A stretch of 64,000 nt of DNA from assembly GCF_019219095.1 (NCBI RefSeq), contig NZ_JAHUWH010000008.1:176565-240564 (forward strand), given 5' to 3'. The notes beneath the pieces are model-generated. The model was not told the origin of the DNA, ran no database searches, and saw only the letters and a list, made by a program, of their open reading frames with translations. The translations under genes were made by a program, and so were the position numbers. Below, in pieces: positions 8,360-17,913 of the stretch (its first letter is position 1; every line of letters starts with the position of its first letter). This DNA is from Acidovorax sp. sic0104 (GTDB lineage Bacteria; Pseudomonadota; Gammaproteobacteria; Burkholderiales; Burkholderiaceae_C).

Positions 8360-9349
8360 ATGAAAAAAATGCTGAAACTCGCGCTGATCGCTGCCGCCGC
8401 AGTCGCCACCTTTGGCGCCAGCGCCCAAGAGTTCCCGGTCAAGGACAAGACGATCACGATCGTGGTCCCCTACGCAGCCGGCGGCCCGACCGACCGCGTG
8501 GCGCGCGACCTGGCCGAAGCCATCCGCAAGCCCCTGGGCGGCATCAGCGTGGTGGTGGACAACTCCGCCGGCGCCGGCAGCACCATCGGCTCCGCCAAGG
8601 CCGCCCGTGCAGCCCCCGACGGCTACACCCTGCTGCTCAATCACGTGAGCATGGCCACCATGCCCACCATGTACCGCAAGCTGGCCTTCAACGTGGCCAA
8701 CGACTTCGAGTACCTGGGCATCATCAACGATGTGCCCATGACACTCATCGCGCGCCCCACGATGCCCGCGAACAACTACAAGGAACTGGCCGCCTGGCTG
8801 CAGCAGAACAAGGGCAAGATCAACCTGGGCAACGCCGGCCAGGGCTCGGCCTCGCACCTGTGTGGCCTGATGTTCCAGAGCGCCGTGCAGGTCGACATGA
8901 CTGCCGTGCCCTACAAGGGCACCGCCCCCGCCATCACCGACCTGATCGGCGGCCAGATCGACCTGCTGTGCGACCAGACCACCAACACCACCTCGCAGAT
9001 CGAGGGCAAGAAGGTCAAGGCCTACGCCGTGACCACCACCAAGCGTCTGACCACGCCCGCCCTGAAGGACTTGCCCACGCTGGCCGAATCGGGTGTGAAG
9101 GACTTCAGCGTGACGATCTGGCACGGCCTGTATGCCCCCAAGGGCACGCCAGCACCGGTTCTGGCCAAGCTCAACGACGCCCTGAAGGTCGCACTGAAGG
9201 ACCCCGAGTTCATCAAGAAGCAGGAAGGCCTGGGCGCCGTGGTCGCTACCGACAAGCGTATCGAACCCGCCGAACACAAGAAGTTCGTGCTGTCCGAAAC
9301 CGAAAAGTTCGGTGTTGCGATCAAGGCCGCTGGCTCGTACGCCGACTGA
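8360..9349 (+). CDS. Bug-type tripartite tricarboxylate transporter substrate-binding protein
   Basis: Exported binding protein, 329 aa, with the signal peptide [19 protein letters not shown]...SAQ. The Bug/TctC-family N-terminal pattern [20 protein letters not shown] is present, as are [20 protein letters not shown] and the later motif [10 protein letters not shown]. The start has an excellent AGGAGAGA site. No tctA or tctB membrane genes occur in the window, as is usual for the expanded orphan Bug families of betaproteobacteria. The ligand is unknown, typically a carboxylate. Confidence 0.9.
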   Translation: MKKMLKLALIAAAAVATFGASAQEFPVKDKTITIVVPYAAGGPTDRVARDLAEAIRKPLGGISVVVDNSAGAGSTIGSAKAARAAPDGYTLLLNHVSMATMPTMYRKLAFNVANDFEYLGIINDVPMTLIARPTMPANNYKELAAWLQQNKGKINLGNAGQGSASHLCGLMFQSAVQVDMTAVPYKGTAPAITDLIGGQIDLLCDQTTNTTSQIEGKKVKAYAVTTTKRLTTPALKDLPTLAESGVKDFSVTIWHGLYAPKGTPAPVLAKLNDALKVALKDPEFIKKQEGLGAVVATDKRIEPAEHKKFVLSETEKFGVAIKAAGSYAD

Positions 9350-9401
9350 TCGCCCACCGGCCACCGCCAGCCCGCTGCATTGCGCTGCGGGCGGCTCGCC
9401 A

Positions 9402-9436
9402 CCAGCCACCACGCCCCTGGCCTGGTGGCTTTTTTT
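9402..9436 (+). terminator. rho-independent terminator after the first Bug gene
   Basis: Stem AGCCACCA (9404-9411) with TGGTGGCT (9423-9430), followed by a run of T residues, 53 nt after the stop. Confidence 0.75.
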
Positions 9437-9563
9437 CGTCCGTCCGCCATGGCGCGGCACGCCCGGCGCTTCGGGTAATCCATGTGCCGCCCCTGCGCGA
9501 GGCCGCGTAAAAAGAGGTTCAAAGCATCCGTTTGCCGCCCCCCTTCCTCACGAAAGCCCATCC

Positions 9564-10682
9564 ATGGCGCAGTTGCACAAAGCCCCTTTCCAACCCGCTC
9601 GCACCAGCGCGCAGATCCTGGCGCGCACCCAGGCGAGAAGCCGCCGCAAGGCCGTCGCATTGGCCTTCACATTGAGCGCACTGGGGGCGCTCGCCATCGC
9701 CGCCGCAGGCTCGCTGATCGCCCCGGGCACGGCACATGCCCAGGCAGCGCCGGCCGCAGGCGGCTGGCCTACCAAGCCCGTGCGCATCGTGGTGCCGTTC
9801 GCGCCCGGAGGCACCACCGACATCCTGGCCCGCGCCATGGCGCCCGAGCTGAGCCGCGCGTTCGGCCAGCAGTTCATCGTGGACAACCGCGCGGGCGCGG
9901 GCGGCAACGTGGGGGCCGAGATCGTGGCCAAGTCGCCGGGCGACGGCTACACGCTGCTCATGGGTACCGTGGGCACGCACGGCATCAACCGCGCCTTGTA
10001 TGCCAAGCTTCCCTACGACCCCATCAAGGACTTCGTACCCATCACCATGGTGGCCGCGGTGCCCAACGTGATGGTGATGAATGCCGAGAAGGCCAAGGCG
10101 CAAGGCATCGCCAATGTGCAGGACTTCATCCGCGTGGCCAAGGCCAGCCCCGGCAAGATGAACATGGCATCCAGCGGCAACGGCACCTCCATCCACCTCG
10201 CAGGCGAGCTGTTCAAGAGCATGACGGGCACGTTCATGCTGCACCTGCCCTACCGGGGCTCGGGCCCGGCACTGCTGGACATGGTGGCGGGCAATGCGGA
10301 CGTGATGTTCGACAACCTGCCGTCGTCCATGGCGCAGATCAAGGCCGGCAAGCTCACCGCCCTGGCCGTGACGAGCTCGGAGCGCTCCGGCGCCCTGCCC
10401 GATGTGCCCACTGTGGAACAGGCGGGCGGCCCCACGCTCAAGGGTTACGAGGCCAGCTCGTGGTTCGGCCTGCTGGCCCCGGCCGGAACACCACCGGACA
10501 TCGTGAACCGCATTCAGCAGGAGGTGGCCAAATCGCTGGCCACGCCGGCCATGAAGGAGCGGCTGCTGGCCCAGGGCGCGATCCCCGGGGGCAACACCCC
10601 GGCGGATTTTGCCAAGCACATCGACAACGAGCACAAGAAGTGGGCCCAGGTGGTGAAGTCCTCGGGCGCCAAGGTGGATTGA
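9564..10682 (+). CDS. second Bug-type substrate-binding protein
   Basis: Protein of 372 aa of the same family as its neighbour ([53 protein letters not shown]). The N-terminus is unusually long: about 35 charged residues precede the hydrophobic signal core, and cleavage is likely near AHAQ (about residue 60). The true start may therefore be further in. A terminator separates it from the first Bug gene, so the two are not obviously one transcript. No cognate TctAB permease is nearby. Confidence 0.88.
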   Translation: MAQLHKAPFQPARTSAQILARTQARSRRKAVALAFTLSALGALAIAAAGSLIAPGTAHAQAAPAAGGWPTKPVRIVVPFAPGGTTDILARAMAPELSRAFGQQFIVDNRAGAGGNVGAEIVAKSPGDGYTLLMGTVGTHGINRALYAKLPYDPIKDFVPITMVAAVPNVMVMNAEKAKAQGIANVQDFIRVAKASPGKMNMASSGNGTSIHLAGELFKSMTGTFMLHLPYRGSGPALLDMVAGNADVMFDNLPSSMAQIKAGKLTALAVTSSERSGALPDVPTVEQAGGPTLKGYEASSWFGLLAPAGTPPDIVNRIQQEVAKSLATPAMKERLLAQGAIPGGNTPADFAKHIDNEHKKWAQVVKSSGAKVD

Positions 10683-10749
10683 GGGCCGCAAGCAGGCTGC
10701 CACCGCCAAAGCAACGTGCAACGGCCCGGCGCGTGCGTCTCGCGTCCAC

Positions 10750-11139
10750 TCAGCCCGCAGCGGCGTCAGGCAGCAGGCGCTTCTCGCCCGTGGCGAAGGA
10801 TGCGCGCTGGATCCGCCCGTCCGCGACCTCGTACACGCACAGCATCTCCAGCGTTCCCAGCCCCTCGGGGAAGTTGCGCGTGATCAACTCGTAGTCCACC
10901 ACCACCCCCCCCACCACGGTGCGCGACAGCAGGCGCGCATGCAGGTCGGGCTCGGCAAAGCGGGCCAGAAAGCGCGGGCGCATCTCGGCATGGCCCTGCG
11001 CCAGGCGCTCGCCGTGCAGCACATGTTGTTGCGCATCCTCGGCGTAGGTGGCAAGCAGGGCGTCGATGTCCTTGGCGTTGTAGGCATCGAGCTGAGCCTG
11101 AACGACGGCCAGCGGCGATGCATCACCCTCCTGGGCCAC
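10750..11139 (-). CDS. SnoaL/NTF2-like small protein (steroid isomerase-like fold)
   Basis: Protein of 129 aa with the alpha+beta-barrel pattern of the nuclear transport factor 2/SnoaL superfamily: [20 protein letters not shown] then TYAEDAQ, and a C-terminal sheet with [17 protein letters not shown]. Members are small hydrolases, isomerases or ligand-binding proteins, and no catalytic assignment is possible here. It lies 2 nt downstream of the DUF1840 gene on the same strand and converges on the second Bug gene. Confidence 0.7.
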   Translation of the reverse strand: MAQEGDASPLAVVQAQLDAYNAKDIDALLATYAEDAQQHVLHGERLAQGHAEMRPRFLARFAEPDLHARLLSRTVVGGVVVDYELITRNFPEGLGTLEMLCVYEVADGRIQRASFATGEKRLLPDAAAG

Positions 11140-11141
11140 GG

Positions 11142-11465
11142 TTAGACGCCCCAGACGACATCGACGTTCTCCGCCGCACTGCGACGCAGCATGTCGATGA
11201 AGGGCGCCACCCGCTGGCGCAGGCGCACGGCATCCTGGCGGTCGTCGGCAGCGGTGTCGTCCTCTTCGGCGTCTGCTGCCGATGCGGGCAGCGCTTCTTC
11301 GGCCGCCACGGCAGCTTCCAGTGCGGCAATGGCGGCCGGAATCTGCGCTGCCGTCACGATGCCGCTGGCACCGGGCGTCTTGCCCATGAGGGTCACGACC
11401 TGACGGCCCTGGGGCTCCAGCATGATCAGATCAGCGGCGGCGCGGGACTTGAATTTGTAGAGCAT
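11142..11465 (-). CDS. DUF1840 family protein
   Basis: Small protein of 107 aa starting [18 protein letters not shown], the conserved N-terminus of the DUF1840 family found in betaproteobacteria, with an acidic Ala/Glu-rich middle. The function is unknown. It is co-directional with, and 27 nt from, the CFA-synthase-like gene upstream and 2 nt from the SnoaL-like gene downstream. Confidence 0.75.
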   Translation of the reverse strand: MLYKFKSRAAADLIMLEPQGRQVVTLMGKTPGASGIVTAAQIPAAIAALEAAVAAEEALPASAADAEEDDTAADDRQDAVRLRQRVAPFIDMLRRSAAENVDVVWGV

Positions 11466-11492
11466 GGTGAAGGGCTTCGTTGTGAGACAGAC

Positions 11493-12761
11493 TCAGCTGC
11501 GGTAGATGTAATCGCGTGTGAACGGATAGTCCGATTGTGCGCCGGGCAGACAGCCGTTGGCTACGTCGCCATCGGGCCTGATGGCCAGCATCTGGTGCAG
11601 GGCCATCCAACCGCGCTCGAACCCCAGCGCACTGCCGGCCAGGTACAGGCGGTACGCACGCAATACCTTATCGCCCTGCTCGGCGCCCACCTGTGCGGCC
11701 AGCACCCCGCGCGCCGCAGGCAGCCGGGCCTCCAGGCTGTCGGACCATGCCCACAGCGTGCGCGCGTAATGCGGGCGCAGGTTCTCGGTGTCCACCATCT
11801 CCAGCCCCGCGCGTGCCATGTCGTGCAGCACTGCGCTCACATGGACGAGCTCGCCCCCCGGGAAGATGTACTGCTCGATGAACTCCCCCATGCCCGCGCC
11901 CAGTTGCGCGTTGTCCACCGCGCCGGCGGTGATGCCGTGGTTCAGCAGCAGGCCGCCCGGGCGCAGCAGCCGGGCCACGGTATCGAAGTAGCGGCCCATC
12001 TGCGCGCGGCCCACATGCTCGAACATGCCCACCGAGGCCACCTTGTCGAAGGGCCGGTCCACCTGCAGCTCGCGGTAGTCGCACAGCAGCACCTGCACAC
12101 GTTCCTGCAGCCCGCGCTCCGCGATGAGCTGCTGCACGTGCGCATGCTGGTGGCGCGACAGCGTGATGCCCGTGGCCGACACGCCGTAGTGCTCCGCCGC
12201 CCACAGCAGCAAGCCGCCCCAACCGGCGCCGATGTCCAGGAAACGCTCGCCCGGCGCCAGGCGCAGCTTGCGGCAGATGTGGTCGAGCTTGGCCTCCTGC
12301 GCCGCCGCGAGCGACATGCCGGCATCGCGGAAGTAGGCGCACGAGTACACGCGCCGGGGGTCCAGCCACAGTGCATAGAAGTCGTCGCTGAGATCGTAGT
12401 GAAACCGCACCTGCCGCGCATCGTGTGCCAGCGTGTGTGCCGCCATGGAGCGCGCACGCGCCAGCACGCGCCGCCACCAGCCGTCGTGCTGGTCGCGGGC
12501 CGGGTCCCGGGTGAGCAGGCCCGCCGCAGCGGCCATGAGGTCGCGCATGCCGCCCTCCAGCGCCACGCGCCCTTCCACGATGGCTGCCCCCACCCTGCCG
12601 ATCTCGCCGGTGGCCAGGGCCACCAGGGCCACACGGTCCCGAAAACGCAGCGTGACGGCAGGCTGCGCCGCCCCCAGCCGCCGGCCCGCCGGCAACTGAA
12701 CGGCCATGGGCACTGGCAAAGCTGCCAGCCGCCCTTCCAGGGTCTGCAGCAAGTGCTTCAT
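11493..12761 (-). CDS. cyclopropane-fatty-acid-phospholipid synthase-like methyltransferase
   Basis: Protein of 422 aa of the CFA synthase family, which transfers a methylene from S-adenosylmethionine to unsaturated acyl chains of phospholipids. The SAM motif [20 protein letters not shown], the downstream [13 protein letters not shown] and [11 protein letters not shown] are present, as is the YSCAYF segment of the active site. An N-terminal SCP2-like region precedes the methyltransferase fold. The ATG at 12761 was chosen as the first methionine consistent with the family; the ribosome-binding site is weak. It is divergent from the aromatic operon at 12897. Confidence 0.85.
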   Translation of the reverse strand: MKHLLQTLEGRLAALPVPMAVQLPAGRRLGAAQPAVTLRFRDRVALVALATGEIGRVGAAIVEGRVALEGGMRDLMAAAAGLLTRDPARDQHDGWWRRVLARARSMAAHTLAHDARQVRFHYDLSDDFYALWLDPRRVYSCAYFRDAGMSLAAAQEAKLDHICRKLRLAPGERFLDIGAGWGGLLLWAAEHYGVSATGITLSRHQHAHVQQLIAERGLQERVQVLLCDYRELQVDRPFDKVASVGMFEHVGRAQMGRYFDTVARLLRPGGLLLNHGITAGAVDNAQLGAGMGEFIEQYIFPGGELVHVSAVLHDMARAGLEMVDTENLRPHYARTLWAWSDSLEARLPAARGVLAAQVGAEQGDKVLRAYRLYLAGSALGFERGWMALHQMLAIRPDGDVANGCLPGAQSDYPFTRDYIYRS

Positions 12762-12860
12762 ACCGCACATTCTTGGAGCCATGCTGCGCTGCGTCAACTC
12801 GACGGCAGGGCTTTCAAGGCGCCGTCCTACAAGGTGCGCCACCGGGCGGGGCAAGCCCCA

Positions 12861-12888
12861 TTGACAGCATTTTGTTTAGGTCTAAACT
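12861..12888 (+). promoter_or_regulatory. promoter with palindromic operator for the 2-aminobenzoyl-CoA operon
   Basis: A consensus -35 TTGACA (12861-12866) and a -10 TAAACT (12883-12888) are separated by 16 bp. A perfect palindrome GTTTAG-GT-CTAAAC (12874-12887) covers the spacer and most of the -10 box. The expected transcription start (about 7 nt beyond the -10) falls at the ATG at 12897, and there is no Shine-Dalgarno sequence, so the mRNA is probably leaderless. The MarR-type regulator encoded second in the operon is the obvious candidate to bind the palindrome; this is inference. Confidence 0.65.
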
Positions 12889-12896
12889 ATTTTCAC

Positions 12897-15266
12897 ATGA
12901 ACATCCTCTGCATCGGCGGCGGCCCCGCAGGCCTTTACTTCGCACTGCTCATGAAGCAGCAGAACCCTGCCCACCGGGTGACGGTGGTCGAACGCAACCG
13001 GCCGTTCGACACCTTCGGCTGGGGTGTTGTGCTGTCCGACCAGACGCTGGCCAACCTGCAGGCGGCCGATGCGCCCACGGCCGCGCTGATCGGCGATGCG
13101 TTCAACCACTGGGACGACATCGAGGTGTTCTTCAAGGGCCGCAGCGTGCGCTCCACCGGCCACGGCTTTTGCGGCATCGGGCGCAAGCGGCTGCTCAACA
13201 TCCTGCAGGACCGGTGCCTGGCGGTCGGGGTGGAGCTGGTGTTCGAGACCGACGTCGCCGACGACCAGCAGATCGCCGCGCAGTACGGTGCCGACCTGGT
13301 GATCGCAAGCGACGGTCTCAACAGCCGCATCCGCACCCGCTACGCGGCCACCTACAAGCCCGACATCGACCTGCGCCAGTGCCGCTTCGTGTGGCTGGGC
13401 ACCAAGAAGAAGTTCGACGCTTTCACCTTCGCGTTCGAACAGACAGAGCATGGCTGGTTCCAGGCGCACGCCTACCAGTTCGACGCCGACACCTCCACCT
13501 TCATCGTCGAGACACCCGAGGCCGTGTGGAAAGCCCATGGCCTGGACCAGATGGAGCAGCCCGAGGCGATCGCCTTCTGCGAGAAGCTGTTCGCGAAGTA
13601 CCTGGACGGCAACGCGCTCATCAGCAACGCCACACACCTGCGCGGCTCGGCCAACTGGATCCGCTTTCCGCGCGTGATCTGCAACACCTGGGTGCACCGC
13701 GAGTCGATAGGCGGCAAGCAGGTGCCCATCGTGCTGATGGGCGATGCGGCGCACACGGCGCACTTCTCGATCGGCAGTGGCACCAAGCTGGCTCTTGAAG
13801 ACGCCATCGATCTCGCCAACGAGTTTGCAACGGGCTTGCCCATCGATGAGGTGCTGCAGCACTACGAAGCACGCCGCAGCGTGGAGGTGCTCAAGATCCA
13901 GAACGCCGCGCGCAATTCCACCGAGTGGTTCGAGAACGTGGGCCGCTATACCGGCATGCCCATCGAGCAGTTCGCGTACTCGCTGCTCACGCGCAGCCAG
14001 CGCATCAGCCACGAGAACCTGCGGCTTCGCGACGCGCAGTGGCTCGAAGGCTATGAGGCCTGGCTGGCGGGCGGCAAGGCTGCCGTACCGCCCATGCTCA
14101 CGCCATTCAGCCTCAAAGGCCTCACGCTCAAGAATCGCATCGTCGTCTCGCCCATGGCCACCTACAGCGCGGTCGAAGGCGTGCCGCAGGACTTCCATCT
14201 GGTGCACCTGGGCGCGCGCGCGCTGGGCGGCGCCGCCCTGGTGATGGTGGAGATGACCAGCCCCACGCCCGAGGGCCGCATCACCCCCGCCTGCCCCGGC
14301 CTGTGGAACGATGCGCAGCAAGCCGCCTTCGCACGCATCGTGAACTTCGTGCACGGCAGCAGCACGGCCAAGGTCGGCCTGCAACTGGGCCACAGCGGCC
14401 CCAAGGGCTCCACGCGCGTCGGCTGGGAGGGCACGGACGAACCGCTTCAGACCGGCAACTGGCCGCTGCTGGCCGCCAGCCCGCTCGCCTACGGCGCGCA
14501 GAACCAGACCCCTTCCGCCATGGGCCGTGCCGACATGGACCGCGTGACCGCCGCGTTTGTGGACAGCGCCCGCCGCGCCGCGGCCTGCGGCTTCGACTGG
14601 CTGGAGCTGCACTGCGCGCACGGCTACCTGCTGGCCAGCTTCATCAGCCCCGCCACCAACCAGCGCACGGACGACTACGGCGGCAGCCTGGACAACCGCT
14701 GCCGCTACCCGCTGGAAGTGTTCACCGCGCTGCGCGCCGTGTGGCCCGCAGACAAGCCGCTCTCTGTGCGCATCTCGGCCCACGACTGGCTGCAGGAAGG
14801 CCAGGGCAACACCGCCGACGATGCGATTGCCATCGCACGGCTGTTCAAGGCGGCGGGCGCGGACCTGATCGATGTGTCCTCCGGCCAGACCACGCGCGAA
14901 TCGCGCCCGATCTATGGCCGCATGTACCAGACGCCGTTTGCCGACCGCATTCGCAACGAGGTGGGCATTGCCACCATGGCCGTGGGCGCGATCACCGAGG
15001 CCGACCACGCCAACAGCATCGTCGCCGCCGGCCGGGCCGACCTGTGCGCCATCGCCCGCCCCCACCTGGCAGACCCGGCCTGGACGCTGCATGCCGCCGC
15101 GCAGCTGAGCCCTGTGGCCGCGGCCCACACCGACTGGCCGGTGCAGTACGCCAGTGGCCGCGACCAGATGCTGCGCGAGATCGGCAAGCAAAAGCAGCTT
15201 GCAGCCCTCACTGCACAAGCGCCATCAGCTACCAAGAACAGAGCATCTTCCGAAGAAGAAGGCTAG
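12897..15266 (+). CDS. abmA: bifunctional 2-aminobenzoyl-CoA (or salicylyl-CoA) monooxygenase/reductase
   Basis: Fusion protein of 789 aa. Residues 1 to about 385 are a class A flavin monooxygenase: the dinucleotide-binding motif [12 protein letters not shown] is at the N-terminus, and the FAD motif [20 protein letters not shown] is near residue 285. From about residue 400 to 770 it is an Old-Yellow-Enzyme-type flavin reductase ([48 protein letters not shown]). This architecture is that of the Azoarcus evansii enzyme that hydroxylates and then reduces 2-aminobenzoyl-CoA to a non-aromatic product. Annotated relatives are also called salicylyl-CoA 5-hydroxylase. The C-terminal tail is encoded by a family P repeat. 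The stop is 2 nt from marR. Confidence 0.85.
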   Translation: MNILCIGGGPAGLYFALLMKQQNPAHRVTVVERNRPFDTFGWGVVLSDQTLANLQAADAPTAALIGDAFNHWDDIEVFFKGRSVRSTGHGFCGIGRKRLLNILQDRCLAVGVELVFETDVADDQQIAAQYGADLVIASDGLNSRIRTRYAATYKPDIDLRQCRFVWLGTKKKFDAFTFAFEQTEHGWFQAHAYQFDADTSTFIVETPEAVWKAHGLDQMEQPEAIAFCEKLFAKYLDGNALISNATHLRGSANWIRFPRVICNTWVHRESIGGKQVPIVLMGDAAHTAHFSIGSGTKLALEDAIDLANEFATGLPIDEVLQHYEARRSVEVLKIQNAARNSTEWFENVGRYTGMPIEQFAYSLLTRSQRISHENLRLRDAQWLEGYEAWLAGGKAAVPPMLTPFSLKGLTLKNRIVVSPMATYSAVEGVPQDFHLVHLGARALGGAALVMVEMTSPTPEGRITPACPGLWNDAQQAAFARIVNFVHGSSTAKVGLQLGHSGPKGSTRVGWEGTDEPLQTGNWPLLAASPLAYGAQNQTPSAMGRADMDRVTAAFVDSARRAAACGFDWLELHCAHGYLLASFISPATNQRTDDYGGSLDNRCRYPLEVFTALRAVWPADKPLSVRISAHDWLQEGQGNTADDAIAIARLFKAAGADLIDVSSGQTTRESRPIYGRMYQTPFADRIRNEVGIATMAVGAITEADHANSIVAAGRADLCAIARPHLADPAWTLHAAAQLSPVAAAHTDWPVQYASGRDQMLREIGKQKQLAALTAQAPSATKNRASSEEEG
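15184..15247 (-). repeat. family P short repeat, copy P3 (inside the monooxygenase/reductase gene)
   Basis: On the minus strand it reads GATGCTCTGTTCTTGGTAGC, then GATGGCGCTTG and a GCTTTTGCTTGC end. It overlaps codons about 763-783 of the bifunctional enzyme and supplies the low-complexity C-terminal tail (residues about [15 protein letters not shown]) beyond the catalytic barrel. Confidence 0.65.
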
Positions 15267-15268
15267 CC

Positions 15269-15748
15269 ATGGACCTCGAAGCCCGCCTGCACGGCGCCGC
15301 CCCCAGCGAACACCCCGAGGCCCTGCGGCTGTGGCTGCGCCTGCTCACCTGCACGCAGCTCATCGAAAAGCAGGTGCGCAGCCATCTGCGCGCGCAGTTC
15401 GACACCACGCTGCCGCGCTTCGATTTGATGGCGCAGCTGGAGCGCGCGCCGGACGGCATGAAGATGAAGGAGCTGTCGCGCCGCATGATGGTGACGAGCG
15501 GCAACATCACCGGCATCACCGACCAGTTGGTGGCCGAAGGACTGGTCGAGCGCATGGACGTGCAGGGCGATCGCCGCGCCTACCTGGTGCGCCTCACGCC
15601 CCAGGGCCGAACGCAATTCAACGACATGGCGCGCCAGCACGAGCAATGGATCGTCGAAGCCTTCGCCACGCTGGGCGAGCGCGACATCGCCACCTTGTAC
15701 CGCCTGCTGGGCAAGGTGAAGGAACACACACAGGAGACAGCGGAATGA
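15269..15748 (+). CDS. MarR-family transcriptional regulator
   Basis: Winged-helix regulator of 159 aa. [28 protein letters not shown] is followed by the recognition helix [13 protein letters not shown] and the wing [16 protein letters not shown]. It lies second in the operon, 2 nt after the monooxygenase gene and overlapping the next gene by ATGA, so it is made with the enzymes it probably controls. Members of this family respond to aromatic acids or their CoA esters. A perfect palindrome overlaps the operon -10 box and is a plausible site for autorepression. Confidence 0.88.
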   Translation: MDLEARLHGAAPSEHPEALRLWLRLLTCTQLIEKQVRSHLRAQFDTTLPRFDLMAQLERAPDGMKMKELSRRMMVTSGNITGITDQLVAEGLVERMDVQGDRRAYLVRLTPQGRTQFNDMARQHEQWIVEAFATLGERDIATLYRLLGKVKEHTQETAE

Positions 15749-16599
15749 AACATTTCATCGGGGCGAGCAACCCCATGCGCGAGCAGTTCAACCCGGAGGC
15801 CCGCTACGTGGCCGAGCATTTCAACTGGAGCTTCGACAACGGCGTGGGCACCGTCACGCTCAACCGTCCGGACCGCAAGAACCCGCTCACCTTCCAGAGC
15901 TACTCGGAGCTGCGCGACTTCTTTTACGCGCTGCGCTTTGCCACCGACGTGAAGGCCATCGTCGTCACGGGCGCGGGCGGCAATTTCTGCTCGGGCGGCG
16001 ACGTGCACGAGATCATCGGCCCGCTGACCACCATGACCATGCCCGAGCTGCTCGAGTTCACGCGCATGACGGGCGACCTGGTCAAGGCCATGCGCGCATG
16101 CCCGCAGCCCGTGCTGGGCGCCATCGATGGCATCTGCGCCGGTGCGGGCGCGATGATGGCGCTGGCCTGCGACATGCGCTACGGCACCGAAGCCACCAAG
16201 ACCGCGTTCCTGTTCACCCGCGTGGGCCTGGCTGGCGCCGACATGGGCGCCTGCGCGCTGCTGCCCCGCATGATCGGCCAGGGCCGCGCCAGCGAGCTGC
16301 TGTTCACCGGCCGCGCCATGACCGCGCACGAAGGCCTGGCCTGGGGCTTCTTCAACGATTTGTACGCCAGCAGCGACCTGCTGGCCAACGTGCAGGCCAC
16401 GGCGCGAACGCTGGCCGACGGCCCCACCTTCGCCCACGGCATGACCAAGACCATGCTCAGCCAGGAATGGAGCATGACCATCGAGCAGGCCATCGAGGCC
16501 GAAGCCCAGGCACAGGCCATCTGCATGCAGACCGAAGACTTCCGGCGCGCGTACGAGGCCTTTGCGGCCAAGCAAAAGCCCGTGTTCCAGGGAGACTAG
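15745..16599 (+). CDS. enoyl-CoA hydratase/isomerase family protein
   Basis: Crotonase-fold enzyme of 284 aa. The oxyanion-hole segments are [17 protein letters not shown] and [18 protein letters not shown], followed by [19 protein letters not shown]. The aspartate-containing GADMG replaces the typical catalytic PEVG/LGG pattern of hydratases, suggesting a variant reaction such as ring opening or hydration of the non-aromatic CoA ester. A CAGGAGA site precedes the ATG, which overlaps the marR stop. It is part of the 2-aminobenzoate-type cluster. Confidence 0.88.
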   Translation: MKHFIGASNPMREQFNPEARYVAEHFNWSFDNGVGTVTLNRPDRKNPLTFQSYSELRDFFYALRFATDVKAIVVTGAGGNFCSGGDVHEIIGPLTTMTMPELLEFTRMTGDLVKAMRACPQPVLGAIDGICAGAGAMMALACDMRYGTEATKTAFLFTRVGLAGADMGACALLPRMIGQGRASELLFTGRAMTAHEGLAWGFFNDLYASSDLLANVQATARTLADGPTFAHGMTKTMLSQEWSMTIEQAIEAEAQAQAICMQTEDFRRAYEAFAAKQKPVFQGD

Positions 16600-16615
16600 G
16601 AAAGACACGCCCCCC

Positions 16616-16680
16616 CGAACCGTTCACGCTGAGCGCAGTCGAAGCGCTGCGCAAGGCTTCGACAGGCCCAGCCCGAACGG
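16616..16680. repeat. REP-like imperfect palindrome
   Basis: The arms CGAACGGTTCACGCTGAGC...GTCGAAGC and GCTTCGACAGGCCCAGCCCGAACGG form a long imperfect inverted repeat around a GCTGCGC centre, in the 113-nt gap between the hydratase and dehydrogenase genes. Similar GCTTCGACA...GCTCAGCCCGAACGG palindromes are, from general knowledge, frequent in Comamonadaceae intergenic DNA. Only one copy is seen in this window. Confidence 0.7.
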
Positions 16681-16712
16681 GTGTGACATCCCAACAGGTC
16701 CTTTCGCCCACC

Positions 16713-17909
16713 ATGCACGTTGCAACGCCCCCGGCCCCCCACCCGCCCTCCACGGCGCACCTGGCCCTGCCCTTCTTCGACGACGCCCACCGCGCGCTGG
16801 CCCAGGGCCTGGTGCCGTGGGCGGCTGCGCAGGAAGTCGATGAAACCGACGACCGCGCCGCCTGCCGCGACTGGGTGAAACGCCTGGGCGCGGGTGGCTG
16901 GCTGCGCTACTGCGTGCCAGCGGCCCACGGTGGAGCGCTGCCCGCGCTCGACTCGCGCGCGCTGGTGCTGCTGCGCGAAACGCTGGCCTACCACTCGCCG
17001 CTGGCGGACTTCGCCTTTGCCATGCAGGGCCTGGGCAGCGGCGCGATCACGCTGGCGGGCAGCCCGGCACAGCAGGCGCACTACCTGCAAGGCGTGGCGA
17101 GCGGCGAGCTGATCGCCGCATTCGCACTCAGCGAGCCCGGGGCGGGGTCGGACGTTGGCGCTATGCAAACAATAGCTTCCAGCGCAGACCCAGCAAGCGC
17201 CAACGGCACTTTTTGCTTGAACGGCACCAAGACCTGGATCAGCAACGGCGGCATCGCGGACTTCTACTGCGTTTTCGCCAAGACCAACCCGGCGGGCGGC
17301 ACGCGCGGCATCAGCGCGTTCATCGTCGATGCCGACACGCCGGGCCTGGACACCTCGCGCCACATCCACGTGATGGCGCCGCACCCGCTGGCCACGCTGC
17401 AGTTCACGGATTGCACGGTGCCTGGCGATGCGCTGCTGGGCGAGGAGAACGGCGGCTTCAAGCTGGCCATGCGCACGCTCGACATCTTCCGCGCGTCGGT
17501 CGCCGCCGCGGCCCTCGGCATGGCGCGCCGCGCGCTGGCCGAGGCCGTGCACCATGCACGCCAGCGCCGCATGTTCGGCCAGACGCTCGCCGACTTCCAG
17601 CTCACGCAGGCGCGGATCGGCGAGATGGCCGCGTTGGTGGACAGCGCCGCGCTGCTCACCTACCGCGCCGCCTGGCTGCGCGACACCGGCCAGGCACGCG
17701 TGACGGCCGAGGCGGCGATGGCCAAGATGACCGCCACCGAAAACGCCCAGCGCGTCATCGACATGGCGCTGCAGCTGCACGGCGGGCGCGGCGTGGAAGT
17801 GGGCAGCAAGGTCGAGTCGCTGTACCGCGACATCCGCTCGCTGCGCATCTACGAAGGCGCCACCGAAGTGCAGCAGCTCATCATCGGCAAGGCCGTTTTG
17901 CAGGAGTGA
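16713..17909 (+). CDS. acyl-CoA dehydrogenase family protein
   Basis: FAD enzyme of 398 aa. [10 protein letters not shown] and [17 protein letters not shown] mark the FAD-binding middle domain. The C-terminal four-helix bundle has [42 protein letters not shown] and [18 protein letters not shown]; the catalytic-base glutamate is expected in the YEGATE segment. Residues about 149-170 ([18 protein letters not shown]) are extra relative to the usual loop and coincide with a family P repeat. The start was chosen at the first ATG giving a normal N-terminus. It is separated from the hydratase by a REP-like palindrome and lies 4 nt before the ligase gene. Confidence 0.88.
   Translation: MHVATPPAPHPPSTAHLALPFFDDAHRALAQGLVPWAAAQEVDETDDRAACRDWVKRLGAGGWLRYCVPAAHGGALPALDSRALVLLRETLAYHSPLADFAFAMQGLGSGAITLAGSPAQQAHYLQGVASGELIAAFALSEPGAGSDVGAMQTIASSADPASANGTFCLNGTKTWISNGGIADFYCVFAKTNPAGGTRGISAFIVDADTPGLDTSRHIHVMAPHPLATLQFTDCTVPGDALLGEENGGFKLAMRTLDIFRASVAAAALGMARRALAEAVHHARQRRMFGQTLADFQLTQARIGEMAALVDSAALLTYRAAWLRDTGQARVTAEAAMAKMTATENAQRVIDMALQLHGGRGVEVGSKVESLYRDIRSLRIYEGATEVQQLIIGKAVLQE
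17157..17222 (+). repeat. family P short repeat, copy P4 (inside the acyl-CoA dehydrogenase gene)
   Basis: It contains CTATGCAAACAATAGCTTCC, then AGCGC, AAGCGCC and CTTTTTGCTTGAA. It is in sense orientation and in frame, between the SEPGAGSD motif and the [12 protein letters not shown] motif of the dehydrogenase. The end CTTTTTGCTTGAA matches intergenic copy P2. Confidence 0.72.
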
Positions 17910-17913
17910 TTTC

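Noticed and set aside
11118..12896. Upstream extension of the monooxygenase/reductase frame by almost 600 codons
   Set aside because: The extension is antisense to the DUF1840 and CFA-synthase-like genes. The flavin motif begins right at 12897, where a promoter and ATG are found.
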